Positions 39,461 through 48,901 of a stretch of 64,000 nt of DNA are shown piece by piece. The position numbers and the translations under genes were made by a program. The notes under the pieces are model-generated. The model was given only the letters and a program-made list of their open reading frames with translations. It did no database searches and was not told the DNA's origin. The DNA is from Paraburkholderia humisilvae (GTDB lineage Bacteria > Pseudomonadota > Gammaproteobacteria > Burkholderiales > Burkholderiaceae). The stretch spans positions 62,001 to 126,000 of the forward strand of contig NZ_CADIKH010000008.1 in NCBI RefSeq assembly GCF_902859855.1. The letters run 5' to 3'. Each line of letters begins with the position of its first letter. Positions within the stretch are counted from its first letter, which is position 1.

Positions 39461-40525
39461 ATGCGAATCGCTCAAATTGCTCCGTTGCACGAGGCGGTTC
39501 CGCCGAAGCTATACGGCGGCACGGAACGGGTCGTGTCTTATCTGACGGAAGCACTGGTTGAGCAGGGTCACGACGTGACTCTCTTCGCGAGCGGCGATTC
39601 GCGTACCTCCGCGAAGCTTGAAGCATTCTGGCCGCAGGCGCTGCGCCTGGACCCGACCATCCGCGACGTGATGGCGCCGCACATGCTGTTGCTGGAAGAA
39701 GTGCGCCGCCGCGCCGACGAGTTCGACGTGCTGCACTTCCATATCGACTATTACCCGTTCTCGCTGTTTGCGCGCCAGCCGGTGCCGTTCCTGACGACGA
39801 TGCACGGCCGTCTGGATCTGCCCGAACTGCAGCCGATCTTCAACACGTTCAGCGACGTGCCGGTCGTGTCGATTTCGGACAACCAGCGCCAGCCGTTGCA
39901 GCAGGCGAACTGGCTGTCGACTGTCTATCACGGCTTGCCGGAAAACCTGCTGAAGCCGATTCCCGATGTCAAGCCGAGCTATCTCGCGTTCCTCGGCCGG
40001 ATTTCGCCGGAAAAGCGTCTGGACACGGCGATCCGCATCGCCGAGCAGGCCGGTCTGCCGCTCAAGGTGGCCGCGAAGCTGGACAAGGCCGACCGTGCGT
40101 ACTACGAGGAAGTGATCAAGCCGCTGATGTCGCTGCCGCACGTCGAGTACATCGGCGAAATCAGCGAGGCGGAGAAGACGGAATTCCTCGGTAACGCGCA
40201 TGCGCTGCTGTTCCCGATCGACTGGCCGGAGCCGTTCGGTCTCGTGATGATCGAGGCGATGGCGTGCGGCACGCCGGTGATCGCGTTCAAGCGCGGCTCG
40301 GTGCCGGAAGTGATCGAGAACGGCGTGTCCGGTTTCGTCGTCGAAGATGAAATCAGCGCGGTGGCCGCGGTTAACCGCCTGTCGCAACTGCCGCGCGAGA
40401 ACGTGCGCAAAGCGTTCCAGGCGCGCTTCTCGTCGCAGGTGATGGCGCGCAACTACGTCGCGGCGTACGAAGAATTGCTGCGCCAGAAGCGCCGCACCGT
40501 GCTGCGCGAAGTCAACGCCGGCTAA
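39461..40525 (+). CDS. Glycosyltransferase, GT4 family
   Basis: 354 residues, GT-B fold. RIAQIAPLHEAVPPKLYGGT is the N-terminal nucleotide-loop of the family, followed by a C-terminal domain with FLGRISPEKRLDTAIR and the E-x7-E motif in EPFGLVMIEAMACGTPVIAF. It transfers a sugar from an activated donor to an unknown acceptor. A strong terminator follows. It stands alone, with a long upstream region, so it may be tightly regulated. No exopolysaccharide operon is adjacent. Confidence 0.93.
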   Translation: MRIAQIAPLHEAVPPKLYGGTERVVSYLTEALVEQGHDVTLFASGDSRTSAKLEAFWPQALRLDPTIRDVMAPHMLLLEEVRRRADEFDVLHFHIDYYPFSLFARQPVPFLTTMHGRLDLPELQPIFNTFSDVPVVSISDNQRQPLQQANWLSTVYHGLPENLLKPIPDVKPSYLAFLGRISPEKRLDTAIRIAEQAGLPLKVAAKLDKADRAYYEEVIKPLMSLPHVEYIGEISEAEKTEFLGNAHALLFPIDWPEPFGLVMIEAMACGTPVIAFKRGSVPEVIENGVSGFVVEDEISAVAAVNRLSQLPRENVRKAFQARFSSQVMARNYVAAYEELLRQKRRTVLREVNAG

Positions 40526-40576
40526 CCCGGCTTGATGGACACCGCCGCGAGCGCGGCGGGCTCCGTTATCGTTCAC

Positions 40577-40610
40577 AACGCCCCGTGTGCATCTGCACGC
40601 GGGGCGTTTT
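40577..40610 (+). terminator. Intrinsic terminator of the glycosyltransferase gene
   Basis: About 12-14-bp GC-rich stem (AACGCCCCGTGTGC with GCACGCGGGGCGTT, 40577-40608) and TTTT immediately after. It is 52 bases after the stop codon. Confidence 0.85.
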
Positions 40611-40846
40611 GCTTGCGGGTCGTCCGAGGTTCGGCTGTCGTGGATGCCGGATGCTGCAATCTGGCGCATCGATGCACATTCGCGCGCATGCCAACCGGTG
40701 ACGGCACCTGCGCGATGCACCGCGTGAATGTGCAACGCATCGTTGTCAGGGCTCGACATGCGCACGGGTGAGCGCGCCGCGCAATATCCCTATAATGGCC
40801 GTGCCGCAAAATCCGCAGGCGGCGTCACGGACACGAGGAGAATGCT
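40611..40846 (+). promoter_or_regulatory. Spacer after the terminator, with a possible promoter for the next gene
   Basis: The gap between the glycosyltransferase and the next gene is 321 bases including the terminator. It contains TATAAT (40791-40796) about 50 bases before the TTG start at 40847, without a good -35. Nothing else is recognised. Confidence 0.4.
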
Positions 40847-41866
40847 TTGGCGAGAACGAAACAGACGCGAGCGAACGCCGCGCCGGGCGCCGGCACGATC
40901 TTCGCGTTGCGTGCGATCGGTCTCGTGATCCTCGCGCGGTGGCTGTTCTCGATGTCCGACATGGATCTGCTGACGGCGCTGTCCGCCATGGCTTCTTCGC
41001 CGTGGGCCTGCATCAATCTCGTGTTCCTGTTCTTGCTGATTTTCCTGCCGGGTGCGCGCGCCCGCGTCGAGCGTCCGTTTCATCCGTTTCCGCAATGGCT
41101 GCGGCAGGCGTTGCGGCTGTTCGCGTTTCTCGGGTTTCTGTTCGCTGCGTGGTCGGTCGGCGCGTTTGCGTGGACGGCCGGCTGGCGGCGCGCCGTGCAC
41201 GCGCTTGCGGTCACCAACGGCTGGCTGCTCGCGGCGCCGGCGTTGTACGCGGCCGTCTGGTGGATTTGCCGGCCGCGCGCGCTATGGCGCACGAACATTG
41301 GCGCGCGCCGCTTTGCGATTGGCCGCTACGCGATTTCGATCGATAACGTGACGCGTACCACCGTGGTCTGGGTGGAAAGCCGCAAGGTTGGGCAATACGA
41401 CGCGCGCGAGCTGTCGGTGCGATGGCCGGGTGGCGCAATGGACGGCGGCGCGCGTGTGGCGAACGGGGTGGAGCGCGCTGAAGCGTCGTCGGGTGCCGCC
41501 GGATCAGGGGCGGTTGCGCCAACTGCAGGCGTGCCGGATTTCAACGTGCCGGGTGACGCCGCGCGGCATACCGACGCGCCAAGCGACGCCGCTGCGCCCG
41601 GCGCCGACCCGCAAGACATCGTTGGACCGCCTGCGCCCGCTCCAGCCGCGGCCCGCGAGCACGTCATCGCACCTGCCGCCGACCCGGCGCCGCCACGTCA
41701 TACAGGTCCAGGCGGCTGGCTGCGTCGGCCGAAGATCGAACTGATGTGGGATTCGCCAGCGGCGGCCGGGCATAACCGCCAGACGGTATTTCGTGCGCCG
41801 CTCGTGTCGGAAGGCGACCGCGCTGCCGCGCGTGCGCTCGATGCGAGTCTGCGGCAAGCGGGATGA
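40847..41866 (+). CDS. Hypothetical membrane protein with Ala/Pro-rich cytoplasmic domain
   Basis: 339 residues with a TTG start supported by GAGGAG six bases upstream. I do not recognise the family. It has three to four hydrophobic segments in the first 150 residues (IFALRAIGLVILARWLF, CINLVFLFLLIFLPGA, LRLFAFLGFLFAAWSVGAF, GWLLAAPALYAAVWWI), then GARRFAIGRYAISIDNVT, a long Ala/Pro/Asp-rich linker (about residues 190-285) and a basic segment WLRRPKIELMWDSPAAAG. The GC skew and codon use fit a real gene. Function unknown. Confidence 0.7.
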   Translation: MARTKQTRANAAPGAGTIFALRAIGLVILARWLFSMSDMDLLTALSAMASSPWACINLVFLFLLIFLPGARARVERPFHPFPQWLRQALRLFAFLGFLFAAWSVGAFAWTAGWRRAVHALAVTNGWLLAAPALYAAVWWICRPRALWRTNIGARRFAIGRYAISIDNVTRTTVVWVESRKVGQYDARELSVRWPGGAMDGGARVANGVERAEASSGAAGSGAVAPTAGVPDFNVPGDAARHTDAPSDAAAPGADPQDIVGPPAPAPAAAREHVIAPAADPAPPRHTGPGGWLRRPKIELMWDSPAAAGHNRQTVFRAPLVSEGDRAAARALDASLRQAG

Positions 41867-42118
41867 ACGGGCAGCCATGCGCACCGTTGCCACAGCGGAC
41901 CCTGCGTGAAGCGCGCTCTGCCACGCATCGTTTCGTCATGCAGCTTTCCGACGGCCTGGCGATGGTTACGATGGTCCGCTGCGTGGCGCGCGCATCGACT
42001 GTGATCGCGCGCGCCACGCAGCGGCGTCACGCCTGACGCCGACTGTGACCTACCGCGGTTGAGCGCGGCCAACTGCGCGAATAACGAAGAAAACGCGACG
42101 AGAAAGAGACGCATCGAT

Positions 42119-42595
42119 ATGGAGATGTCCTTGTTGATCCGCTGGGCGCTTGCCGCACTCCATCTGCTGGGCTATGGTTTCGCGCTGGTGGCGATCATTG
42201 CGCGCACGCGCGGGCTGCGGCGCTGTACCTCGACGCAATGCCTGTCGGGCGTGTTTCTGGCCGACAACGTGTGGGGTCTGTCCGCACTGCTGTTGATCGC
42301 TACCGGCTCGATACGCGCGTTCGGTGGCTTCGAGAAGGGCGCGTCGTTCTATCTTCAGGCGCCGCTCTTCCACGTGAAAATGGGCGCGTTGGTGTTGATT
42401 CTGCTACTCGAAATCGCACCGATGATCGCGTTGATCCGCTGGCGCATCGCGCTCAGAAAAGGCACGCCGCTGCGGCTTGACCGTGCCCAACAGTTTGCGG
42501 CGATCGGCTCGGTGCAGATTGCGCTGCTGGTGGTGATGGTGTTCGCCGCGACCGGGATGGTACGCGGTGTCGGCATGCCCGGCACCGACTGGTAG
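42119..42595 (+). CDS. DUF2214 family membrane protein
   Basis: 158 residues. Four membrane helices: LLIRWALAALHLLGYGFALV, GVFLADNVWGLSALLLIATG, FHVKMGALVLILLLEIAP and AIGSVQIALLVVMVFAATGM. The layout with FLADNVWGLSAL and histidine/lysine in LFHVKM fits DUF2214, whose role is unknown. The ATG at 42119 has GAGAAAGAG upstream. It is followed by the udh-like gene on the same strand. Confidence 0.82.
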   Translation: MEMSLLIRWALAALHLLGYGFALVAIIARTRGLRRCTSTQCLSGVFLADNVWGLSALLLIATGSIRAFGGFEKGASFYLQAPLFHVKMGALVLILLLEIAPMIALIRWRIALRKGTPLRLDRAQQFAAIGSVQIALLVVMVFAATGMVRGVGMPGTDW

Positions 42596-42720
42596 AGACG
42601 AGTCGCGCCGGCCACGACCGGCAGCGGCGAGCGCTGGCGCATCGCCGGTACGCGAGAGCGGCACGTGCTTCATTATTTTCAACCCGGCTTTTCTCAACTT
42701 TTGACCTGGAACAACACGCC

Positions 42721-43563
42721 ATGACCGACCAACAGACGCCGACGTCCGCGGCGCGCAAGCCTTTTCACCGTCTGCTGCTGACTGGCGCAGCGGGCAATCT
42801 CGGCGTGCAATTGCGTGGCGCGCTCGGCGCATGGGCCGACGTCGTGCGGCTTTCGGATATTGCGCCGATCGATGCGCTCGCCAGTCATGAGGAAGCCGCA
42901 TCGGCCGATCTGGCCGATCGCGCGGCCGTCGATGCGATGCTCGACGGCGTCGATGCGGTCGTGCATCTCGGCGGCATCTCGATCGACGCGCCGTTCGACG
43001 ATCTGCTCGAAGCGAACATCCGCGGTCTCTATAACCTGTACGCGGCGGCCGTGAAGCATCGCGTCAAGCGCATCGTGTATGCGAGCTCGAACCACGTGGT
43101 GGGCTTTCATCCGGTGACGTCAGTCGTCGACGTCGATGCGCCGTTGCGGCCGGACAGCTTGTACGGCGTGACGAAGTGTTTCGGCGAAGCGCTGTCGCGC
43201 TACTACTTCGACCGTTTCGGCATCGAGACTGTGTGCCTGCGCATTGGATCATCGTTCGAGGCGCCGAAGAACCGGCGCATGCTCGTGACGTTTCTGAGCT
43301 TCCGCGACTTCATCGAGCTTGTGCGCTGTTCGCTATTCACGAACCGCGTGGGGCACGCGATTGTTTACGGCGTGTCGGATAACCCAACGAAGTGGGTCGA
43401 CAACACGAAGGCGTCGTATCTCGGCTTTCGTCCGCAGGATAGTTCCGCGCAGTTCACGCATCTGTTCGAGCCGATCGCGCCGACTGCCGAATTCGACGAT
43501 GTCGCGCAGCGCTTTCAGGGTGGCCCGTTCGCGGCAGCTGCGCCGCTCGAAGGCGACGCGTAA
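42721..43563 (+). CDS. udh: NAD-dependent epimerase/dehydratase family, probable uronate dehydrogenase
   Basis: 280 residues, extended SDR. LLLTGAAGNLG (18-28) binds NAD; Ser123 in YASSNHVVGFHP, Tyr148 and Lys152 in LYGVTKCFGE are the catalytic set; VHLGGISIDAPFDDLLEANI and RFQGGPF are shared with uronate dehydrogenases (Agrobacterium and Pseudomonas Udh) that oxidise galacturonate or glucuronate to aldarolactone. Assignment is by remembered similarity, strong along the full length. No other uronate pathway genes are adjacent. Confidence 0.85.
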   Translation: MTDQQTPTSAARKPFHRLLLTGAAGNLGVQLRGALGAWADVVRLSDIAPIDALASHEEAASADLADRAAVDAMLDGVDAVVHLGGISIDAPFDDLLEANIRGLYNLYAAAVKHRVKRIVYASSNHVVGFHPVTSVVDVDAPLRPDSLYGVTKCFGEALSRYYFDRFGIETVCLRIGSSFEAPKNRRMLVTFLSFRDFIELVRCSLFTNRVGHAIVYGVSDNPTKWVDNTKASYLGFRPQDSSAQFTHLFEPIAPTAEFDDVAQRFQGGPFAAAAPLEGDA

Positions 43564-43693
43564 GACTTCGCCACACGTTCGCGTCCTTCCCGTCGCGACG
43601 TATCGTTTCACACGGGCATGCTATGGTCGCACGGCGTCCGGCCGATCCGGTCGCCGCTGCTACAAGCGTTGAACTACGACCGCATGATCCGCA

Positions 43694-46189
43694 ATGACCC
43701 GTTCGAGCCTTTTCCCGCGAAGGCGGCGCCGCAGGTGGCCGCGCATTCTGTTGTGTGTCGTCGTCATCGTGCTGGCCGGCGCGGTGCTGACCGGCTGGCT
43801 GACGGTGCGCGCGAGCCTGCCGCAACTGGACGGCACGCATGCCACGCCGCTCTCCGGGTCGCTCTCCGCGCCGGTGACCATCGCACGCGACGCGCTCGGC
43901 GTGCCGACGGTACAGGGCCGCACGCGTGATGACGTCGCGTATGCGACCGGTTTTCTTCACGCGCAGGACCGTTTCTTTCAGATGGATTTGCTGCGCCGGG
44001 TCGCCGCCGGCGAAATCAGTGCGCTGATTGGACCGGCCGCGCTGCCGTTGGACCGTCGCGACCGGCCGTTGCGCTTTCGTGAACACGCGCAGGCGGTGCT
44101 CGCCGCGCTGCCCGCCGACCAGCGGCAACTGATCGAGCGCTATACGGCAGGCGTCAACGACGGCTTGCGCTCGCTTCGCGCGCGACCGTTCGAATACTGG
44201 GTGCTGCGCACGCAACCCGCGGCATGGCGTCCTGAGGACACCTTGCTTGCGGTCTACGCGATGTACTTCGATCTTCAATACGATCATGTGACGCATGTGC
44301 TGGCGCGCGCGGCGTTGCGCGAGCACGCGCCGGCCGATCTGTTCACTTTCCTTTTGCCGGCAACGAGCCACTGGGATGCGCCGCTCGACGCTCAGAGCGC
44401 GTTAGCATCGGCGCCGCCTGCGCTGCCCGCGACGCGTCCGCCGTGGCTGCACGCGACGCAGTCCGCGGCCGGCATCGAACCGGAAGTAACCGCGCTGCTC
44501 GGCGGCGTGCCGGGTTTCGTCGATGGCGGGGCCGCGCTCAACTCGATGGTCGGCAGCAACGGCTTCGCGGTCGACGGCGCGCACAGCGCGCACGGCGGTG
44601 CGCTGGTCGCAAGCGACATGCATCTGGGCCTGTCGCTGCCGAATATCTGGTATCGCGTGTCGCTCGTCTATCCTGCGCCGGATGGCAGCACGCGGCGTAT
44701 CACCGGTGTCAGTCTGCCGGGCGCGCCGGTCGTGGTGGCCGGCAGCAACGGTCATATCGCGTGGGCATTCACGAACAGCTACGGCCGCTTTATCGATCTG
44801 ATCGAACTGCAGCGCGACCCTAACGATCCGTTGCGCTATCGCGTTCCCGGCGGCGGATGGGAAAAGGCTCAAGTGATTCACGAGCGCCTCGATGTGAACG
44901 GCGGCGCGAGCGTCGATCTGCCGGTGGTGCAAACGCGCTGGGGCCCGCAACTGATGGTTGGCTCCCATGCGTATGCGCTGCGTTGGGTTGCGCAGGCGCC
45001 GGAGGCGGTCAACGTGAACCTCGTGCGGCTCGAGGACACGACGAACGTCGCCGACGCGCTGCATGCCGCGCAGACTTTCGGCGTGCCGACGCAAAACTTC
45101 ACGGTCGCCGACGCGCAAGGCCATATCGGTTGGACCCTTGCGGGTCCGCTGCCGCGCTTTACCGACACGGACCCGAATGCGGCGGCGTCCTTCAGCCTGC
45201 CGTTCAGTTCCGACACCTACATCGGTTGGCACGGGTTTCTGGCGCCCAGCGAGTATCCGGTGCGGGTCGATCCCTCCGTTGGCCGCATCTGGACCGCAAA
45301 CAACCGTATCCTGCCGTTGGCGGAAGTGGCGCGCCTCGGCGGCGATTCCGGCACGGATCTCGGCGCGCGCGCGACGCAAATCCGCAACGATCTGCTCGCG
45401 CTGCCGCATGCAACCGAACGCGACATGCTGTCGGTGCAGACTGACGACCGCGCATTCTGGATTGAATACTGGCGACGTGTCGCGCTCGACGCACTCGATG
45501 CGCGCGCGCTTGCCGGCCATCCGGAGCGCGCGGAGTTCCGGCGCCTCGTCGAAACCTGGAACGGGCGCGCGGATACGGATGCGGTTGGCTACCGGCTGGT
45601 GCGCGCGTTTTACTACTCGCTGTACGACGCGTGGTTCGGCGCGCTCGACAAGCAAATGGCCGCGCTCGCGCCGGAGCTCAGCTATCGCGGCGCAAACTCG
45701 CGTTATGACGCGACGATGGAGACGCTCGCCGACCATCACGCATGGATACCCGACGGATTCGCGGACTGGCACGCGTTTGTGCTCGACCGGATCGACCACT
45801 CGATCGCCCAGTTGCCGAAAGGCACGAAGCTCGAAGACGCGCGCTGGGGCGATCGCAATCGCTCGGCCATCGCGCATCCGTTCGCGCGGCTTTTGCCCGC
45901 GTGGCTGCCGTGGGCGCGCGGCTGGCTCAGCACGCCGCGCGATCCGCTGCCGGGTGACATCAATATGCCGCGCGTGCAGTCGCCGGCGTTCGGCGCGTCC
46001 GAGCGTTTCGTGGTGTCGCCGGGGCGTGAGCAGGACGGCATCTTCGAGATGCCGGGCGGGCAATCGGGCAATCCGATGTCGCCGTACTTCATCGCGGGCC
46101 ATGAAACATGGGTGCATGGCGATGTCGCGCCGTTCCTGCCGGGTGCGACGGTCCATACATTGACTCTCGACGCGGCCGGCACCCACTAG
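43694..46189 (+). CDS. Penicillin acylase family protein (Ntn hydrolase, peptidase S45)
   Basis: 831 residues. A membrane anchor or signal (ILLCVVVIVLAGAVLTGWL) follows an Arg-rich start. The alpha part contains RDALGVPTVQGRTRDDVAYA and GFLHAQDRFFQMDLLRR, the family's start. The proenzyme would be cut before Ser288 in MVGSNGFAVDG, the new N-terminal nucleophile of the beta chain. The beta chain has NSYGRFIDL and ends with GGQSGNPMSPYF. Substrates in this family include beta-lactams and acyl homoserine lactones; the true one cannot be deduced. The gene is 130 bases after the udh gene, same strand. Confidence 0.9.
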   Translation: MTRSSLFPRRRRRRWPRILLCVVVIVLAGAVLTGWLTVRASLPQLDGTHATPLSGSLSAPVTIARDALGVPTVQGRTRDDVAYATGFLHAQDRFFQMDLLRRVAAGEISALIGPAALPLDRRDRPLRFREHAQAVLAALPADQRQLIERYTAGVNDGLRSLRARPFEYWVLRTQPAAWRPEDTLLAVYAMYFDLQYDHVTHVLARAALREHAPADLFTFLLPATSHWDAPLDAQSALASAPPALPATRPPWLHATQSAAGIEPEVTALLGGVPGFVDGGAALNSMVGSNGFAVDGAHSAHGGALVASDMHLGLSLPNIWYRVSLVYPAPDGSTRRITGVSLPGAPVVVAGSNGHIAWAFTNSYGRFIDLIELQRDPNDPLRYRVPGGGWEKAQVIHERLDVNGGASVDLPVVQTRWGPQLMVGSHAYALRWVAQAPEAVNVNLVRLEDTTNVADALHAAQTFGVPTQNFTVADAQGHIGWTLAGPLPRFTDTDPNAAASFSLPFSSDTYIGWHGFLAPSEYPVRVDPSVGRIWTANNRILPLAEVARLGGDSGTDLGARATQIRNDLLALPHATERDMLSVQTDDRAFWIEYWRRVALDALDARALAGHPERAEFRRLVETWNGRADTDAVGYRLVRAFYYSLYDAWFGALDKQMAALAPELSYRGANSRYDATMETLADHHAWIPDGFADWHAFVLDRIDHSIAQLPKGTKLEDARWGDRNRSAIAHPFARLLPAWLPWARGWLSTPRDPLPGDINMPRVQSPAFGASERFVVSPGREQDGIFEMPGGQSGNPMSPYFIAGHETWVHGDVAPFLPGATVHTLTLDAAGTH

Positions 46190-46535
46190 TCCTGGTCCAC
46201 CGTCATCCGGCGCGAATTGGCCGGATCGGCTGCCGTTGCAGGGGAGGGGGCTTCCCTTCTTTGCAAATGGCGCCGATTGGTCGTAGCGTACGGAAATCCA
46301 TTGTTTCGCGTCATCCCGCACGACAATGCGTGATCGACGTAGGTCCGTTGTCAGCGTGCGCGTGTTTGCGCGGTGACATGCGGGCGATTCCGACATGTGT
46401 CGTGCGACCGGAGAAGGCCGGTAACGGTCGAACCGGCACGATCGAGCTTGTGCGCAGCGTTGCCGCCGGACGCCGCGGCCGCGCGCGCCTCGCTATTTCC
46501 GCATGGGTGCAGATGCTTCGGAGGACCTCGACACC
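46190..46535 (+). other. 346-bp gap between the acylase and the SDR gene
   Basis: No gene is recognised. It contains a 7-bp hairpin (ATCCGGC 46205-46211 with GCCGGAT 46220-46226), possibly a weak terminator without a T run. The GGAGG at 46520 before the SDR start is the only clear signal. Confidence 0.5.
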
Positions 46536-47384
46536 ATGATTCGAACGAACACTTCGAGAACATTCTTTATTACGGGCGTGAGCTCCGGTTTCGGACGCGC
46601 ACTGGCTGAAGCCGCGCTTGCCGAAGGTCACCGCGTGGTCGGTACGCTGCGCCGGCAGGACCAGCGCGCGCAGTTCGACGAACTGGCGCCTGGCCGGTCG
46701 TTCGGGCGTCTGCTTGACGTTACCGATACGCCTGCCATCGCGCCTCTGATCGAAGAAGTGGAGCGCAACGTTGGTCCGATCGATGTGCTTGTCAACAATG
46801 CGGGCTACGGTTACGAAGGGACGATCGAGGAATCGCCGATCGATGAGCTGCGCAAGCAGTTCGAGGTCCACGTGGTCGCCGTGGTTGCGATGGTGCAGGC
46901 CGTGCTGCCGTATATGCGGGAGCGGCGCGCGGGGCATATCGTCAACCTCACGTCGATGTGCGGCATCGTCACGTTTCCGGGGCTGGGCTATTACCACGCG
47001 AGCAAGTTCGCGATCGAAGGGATTACCGAGACGCTTGGCAAGGAGGTGAGGCCGCTCGGTATTTACGTGACGGCTATTGCGCCGGGCAGCTTCCGCACGC
47101 GCTGGGCCGGCAAATCGATGGTGCGCGCCGAGCGCACGATTGCGGACTACGACGAAATTTTCGAGCCGCTGCGTGCGGGACGTTTGCGGCGCGACGGTCA
47201 TCAGATGGGCGACCCGGTCAAGGCCGCGCAAGCGATCCTCGCGGTCGTCGATACGCCGAATCCGCCGTGCCATCTGCTGCTGGGCCGCGATGCGCTCGGC
47301 TTCGTGCGCAGTCAGTTTGATGACGTCGTTGCGCAGATCAATGCGTGGGAGAAGGTGTCGGCGTCGACGGATTTTGAGCGGTGA
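46536..47384 (+). CDS. Short-chain dehydrogenase/reductase
   Basis: 282 residues, classical SDR. TGVSSGFG (13-20) binds NAD(P), NNAG follows DVLV, Ser in NLTSMCGIV, and YYHASK gives the Tyr/Lys pair. The C-terminal domain (about 40 residues longer than the shortest SDRs) has AIAPGSFRTRWAGKSM. GGAGG precedes the ATG at 46536; the open frame begins at 46503. The substrate is unknown. It is followed without a gap by a small frame. Confidence 0.9.
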   Translation: MIRTNTSRTFFITGVSSGFGRALAEAALAEGHRVVGTLRRQDQRAQFDELAPGRSFGRLLDVTDTPAIAPLIEEVERNVGPIDVLVNNAGYGYEGTIEESPIDELRKQFEVHVVAVVAMVQAVLPYMRERRAGHIVNLTSMCGIVTFPGLGYYHASKFAIEGITETLGKEVRPLGIYVTAIAPGSFRTRWAGKSMVRAERTIADYDEIFEPLRAGRLRRDGHQMGDPVKAAQAILAVVDTPNPPCHLLLGRDALGFVRSQFDDVVAQINAWEKVSASTDFER

Positions 47385-47735
47385 GTGGGCGTTCTGGTGG
47401 GCCTTGCTGTTCGCGTCGATTCGGATGCTAGACACCCGTTGCGTGACGCCGCAATTGAAAATTACGTGGCTAGCGGTACGCTCGCGCGACTCAGGAAGGA
47501 CTACGCGCGCAGTGGGCCACCCGAAGGCACGGATTATTTTCTGAAGGTGCAGGACTACGACGCGCAGGATTGGCGAGCGCACGTCGTCACACATCCTGTG
47601 ATGAAGCTCGGCGATGTGGCCGTTGTGCCGGTTACTTTCGGCTCAACGGACAAAGTGCACGTGCTGGTGTTCATGCGGCTGTTCGGCGGCACGTGGAAAA
47701 TTACCAAGGTGAGTGACACGCAGGACTATCGATAA
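47385..47735 (+). pseudogene. C-terminal fragment resembling DUF3828/YbjP-like lipoproteins
   Basis: 116 codons from a GTG directly after the SDR stop. The sequence RHPLRDAAIENYVASGTLAR, YFLKVQDYDAQDWRAHVVTH, VVPVTFGSTDKVHVLVFMRL and TWKITKVSDTQDYR follows the strand pattern of DUF3828 proteins (exported small proteins), where such domains are preceded by a signal peptide. Here no signal sequence exists, and no ATG or Shine-Dalgarno is near, so it is probably a remnant of a truncated gene that lost its N-terminus. The family call is from pattern memory and uncertain. Confidence 0.5.
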
Positions 47736-47805
47736 CACCGTGGCGCACGGTATCGGGCATGAAGGTATACCTGACGCGCCACCGACAGCGCCCGTTTGCA
47801 CCGTT

Positions 47806-48714
47806 CTAAACTTCAACAGCCTGCCAGGCGTCAGACAGCAGCGTATCGAGTACCCAACGTCCGGCGGGTCCAAGGGGCGTGCTGTACCGGTAGACGGCAA
47901 ATAAAGGCAGGCTCCGGGTGCGCGGCGGGCGTTCTTTCAGATCCAACTCGATCAAACGCCGGGTACTCAGGTCGTCCTCCACGAAGCTGCGTGGCATGAA
48001 ACCCCAACCCAGCCCGGCAAGCAGCATCGCGCGCTTGGAGCCAAGATCCGCCGTGAGAATGCGCCGATCGGAATAGACGGAGAACGTGCGACCTTCCGTT
48101 CGACTGCTGTGATCCGTTAGCACGATCTGTGCGTGTTCCCGCAGTTCGCCATTGGAGATCTCTCGTTGCCTTGCGAGCGGATGACCTGGCGCAATGGCTG
48201 GCACGACTGCGATTTCTCGCATTGCATGACTGGCTAGTTCTGGTGCGATGTCTGGCAGCGATCCCTGGACACCGAGATCGTATCCCCCGTTGAGTACACG
48301 CTCGGGTACACCGCCCAATGCATCGATGCATACGCGTAGGACTACTCCCGGAAATGCCTGCTGGAAGTTCGTGACCAGTTCGACGAGTTTGCTCATCGGG
48401 AACATCACGTCAAGGACGATGGACAGCTCGGCTTCAAGTCCTTGCGTCAGCCCTAGCGCACGAGCCTTGAACTGATCCGCTCGAGCAATGACGGCCCGGG
48501 CATCGATGAGCAACGCTTGCCCATGCGTCGTCATTCGGGGTTTCCAACTGCCGCGGTCGAAGAGCGCGACCCCCAACGTGCTTTCCAGACTGGCAATGGC
48601 GTTGCTGACAGCCGACTGCGCCCGATGAAGGTGACGCGCGGCGGCCGAGAAGCTTCCCTGGTCAGCGATAGCGACAAACACCCGCAGATGATCCAGATTG
48701 AGGGGATCGATCAT
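47806..48714 (-). CDS. LysR family transcriptional regulator
   Basis: 302 residues. The N-terminal winged helix-turn-helix starts at NLDHLRVFVAIADQGSFSAAARHLHRAQSAVSNAIASLE (residues about 5-43, quoted in pieces: LDHLRVFVAIADQGSF and AARHLHRAQSAVSNAI). The effector domain follows (from about 92). The start at 48714 (MIDPLNLDHL) is preferred over an upstream open frame. It is divergent from an aldehyde dehydrogenase gene, with an inverted repeat between them, so it is the likely regulator of that gene. The effector is unknown. Confidence 0.93.
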   Translation of the reverse strand: MIDPLNLDHLRVFVAIADQGSFSAAARHLHRAQSAVSNAIASLESTLGVALFDRGSWKPRMTTHGQALLIDARAVIARADQFKARALGLTQGLEAELSIVLDVMFPMSKLVELVTNFQQAFPGVVLRVCIDALGGVPERVLNGGYDLGVQGSLPDIAPELASHAMREIAVVPAIAPGHPLARQREISNGELREHAQIVLTDHSSRTEGRTFSVYSDRRILTADLGSKRAMLLAGLGWGFMPRSFVEDDLSTRRLIELDLKERPPRTRSLPLFAVYRYSTPLGPAGRWVLDTLLSDAWQAVEV

Positions 48715-48720
48715 GATCTG

Positions 48721-48747
48721 AAATGCAGATGGAGATGATCTGCATTT
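48721..48747. promoter_or_regulatory. Probable LysR operator (inverted repeat)
   Basis: Perfect 10-bp arms AAATGCAGAT (48721-48730) and ATCTGCATTT (48738-48747) with a 7-base spacer. It starts 6 bases upstream of the regulator's ATG and 155-181 bases before the aldehyde dehydrogenase, so it suits autorepression and activation of the divergent gene. Confidence 0.75.
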
Positions 48748-48901
48748 TATCTCTTCCTGAGATGAAGAGCCTGTCCTATCGTGATCCAACATTTGGGAAC
48801 GAAGCGAGCGGACCTCTGCCGGCCTTAGGGGCGACGCGAAGCAGACTTCCCTCTCTTTTCAGGTGGGTCTTGGTCAGTCAGAACTGGAGGGTGGTTGGCA
48901 A

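Noticed and set aside
44402..46396. 664-codon minus-strand frame opposite the acylase gene
   Set aside because: No domain, antisense shadow.
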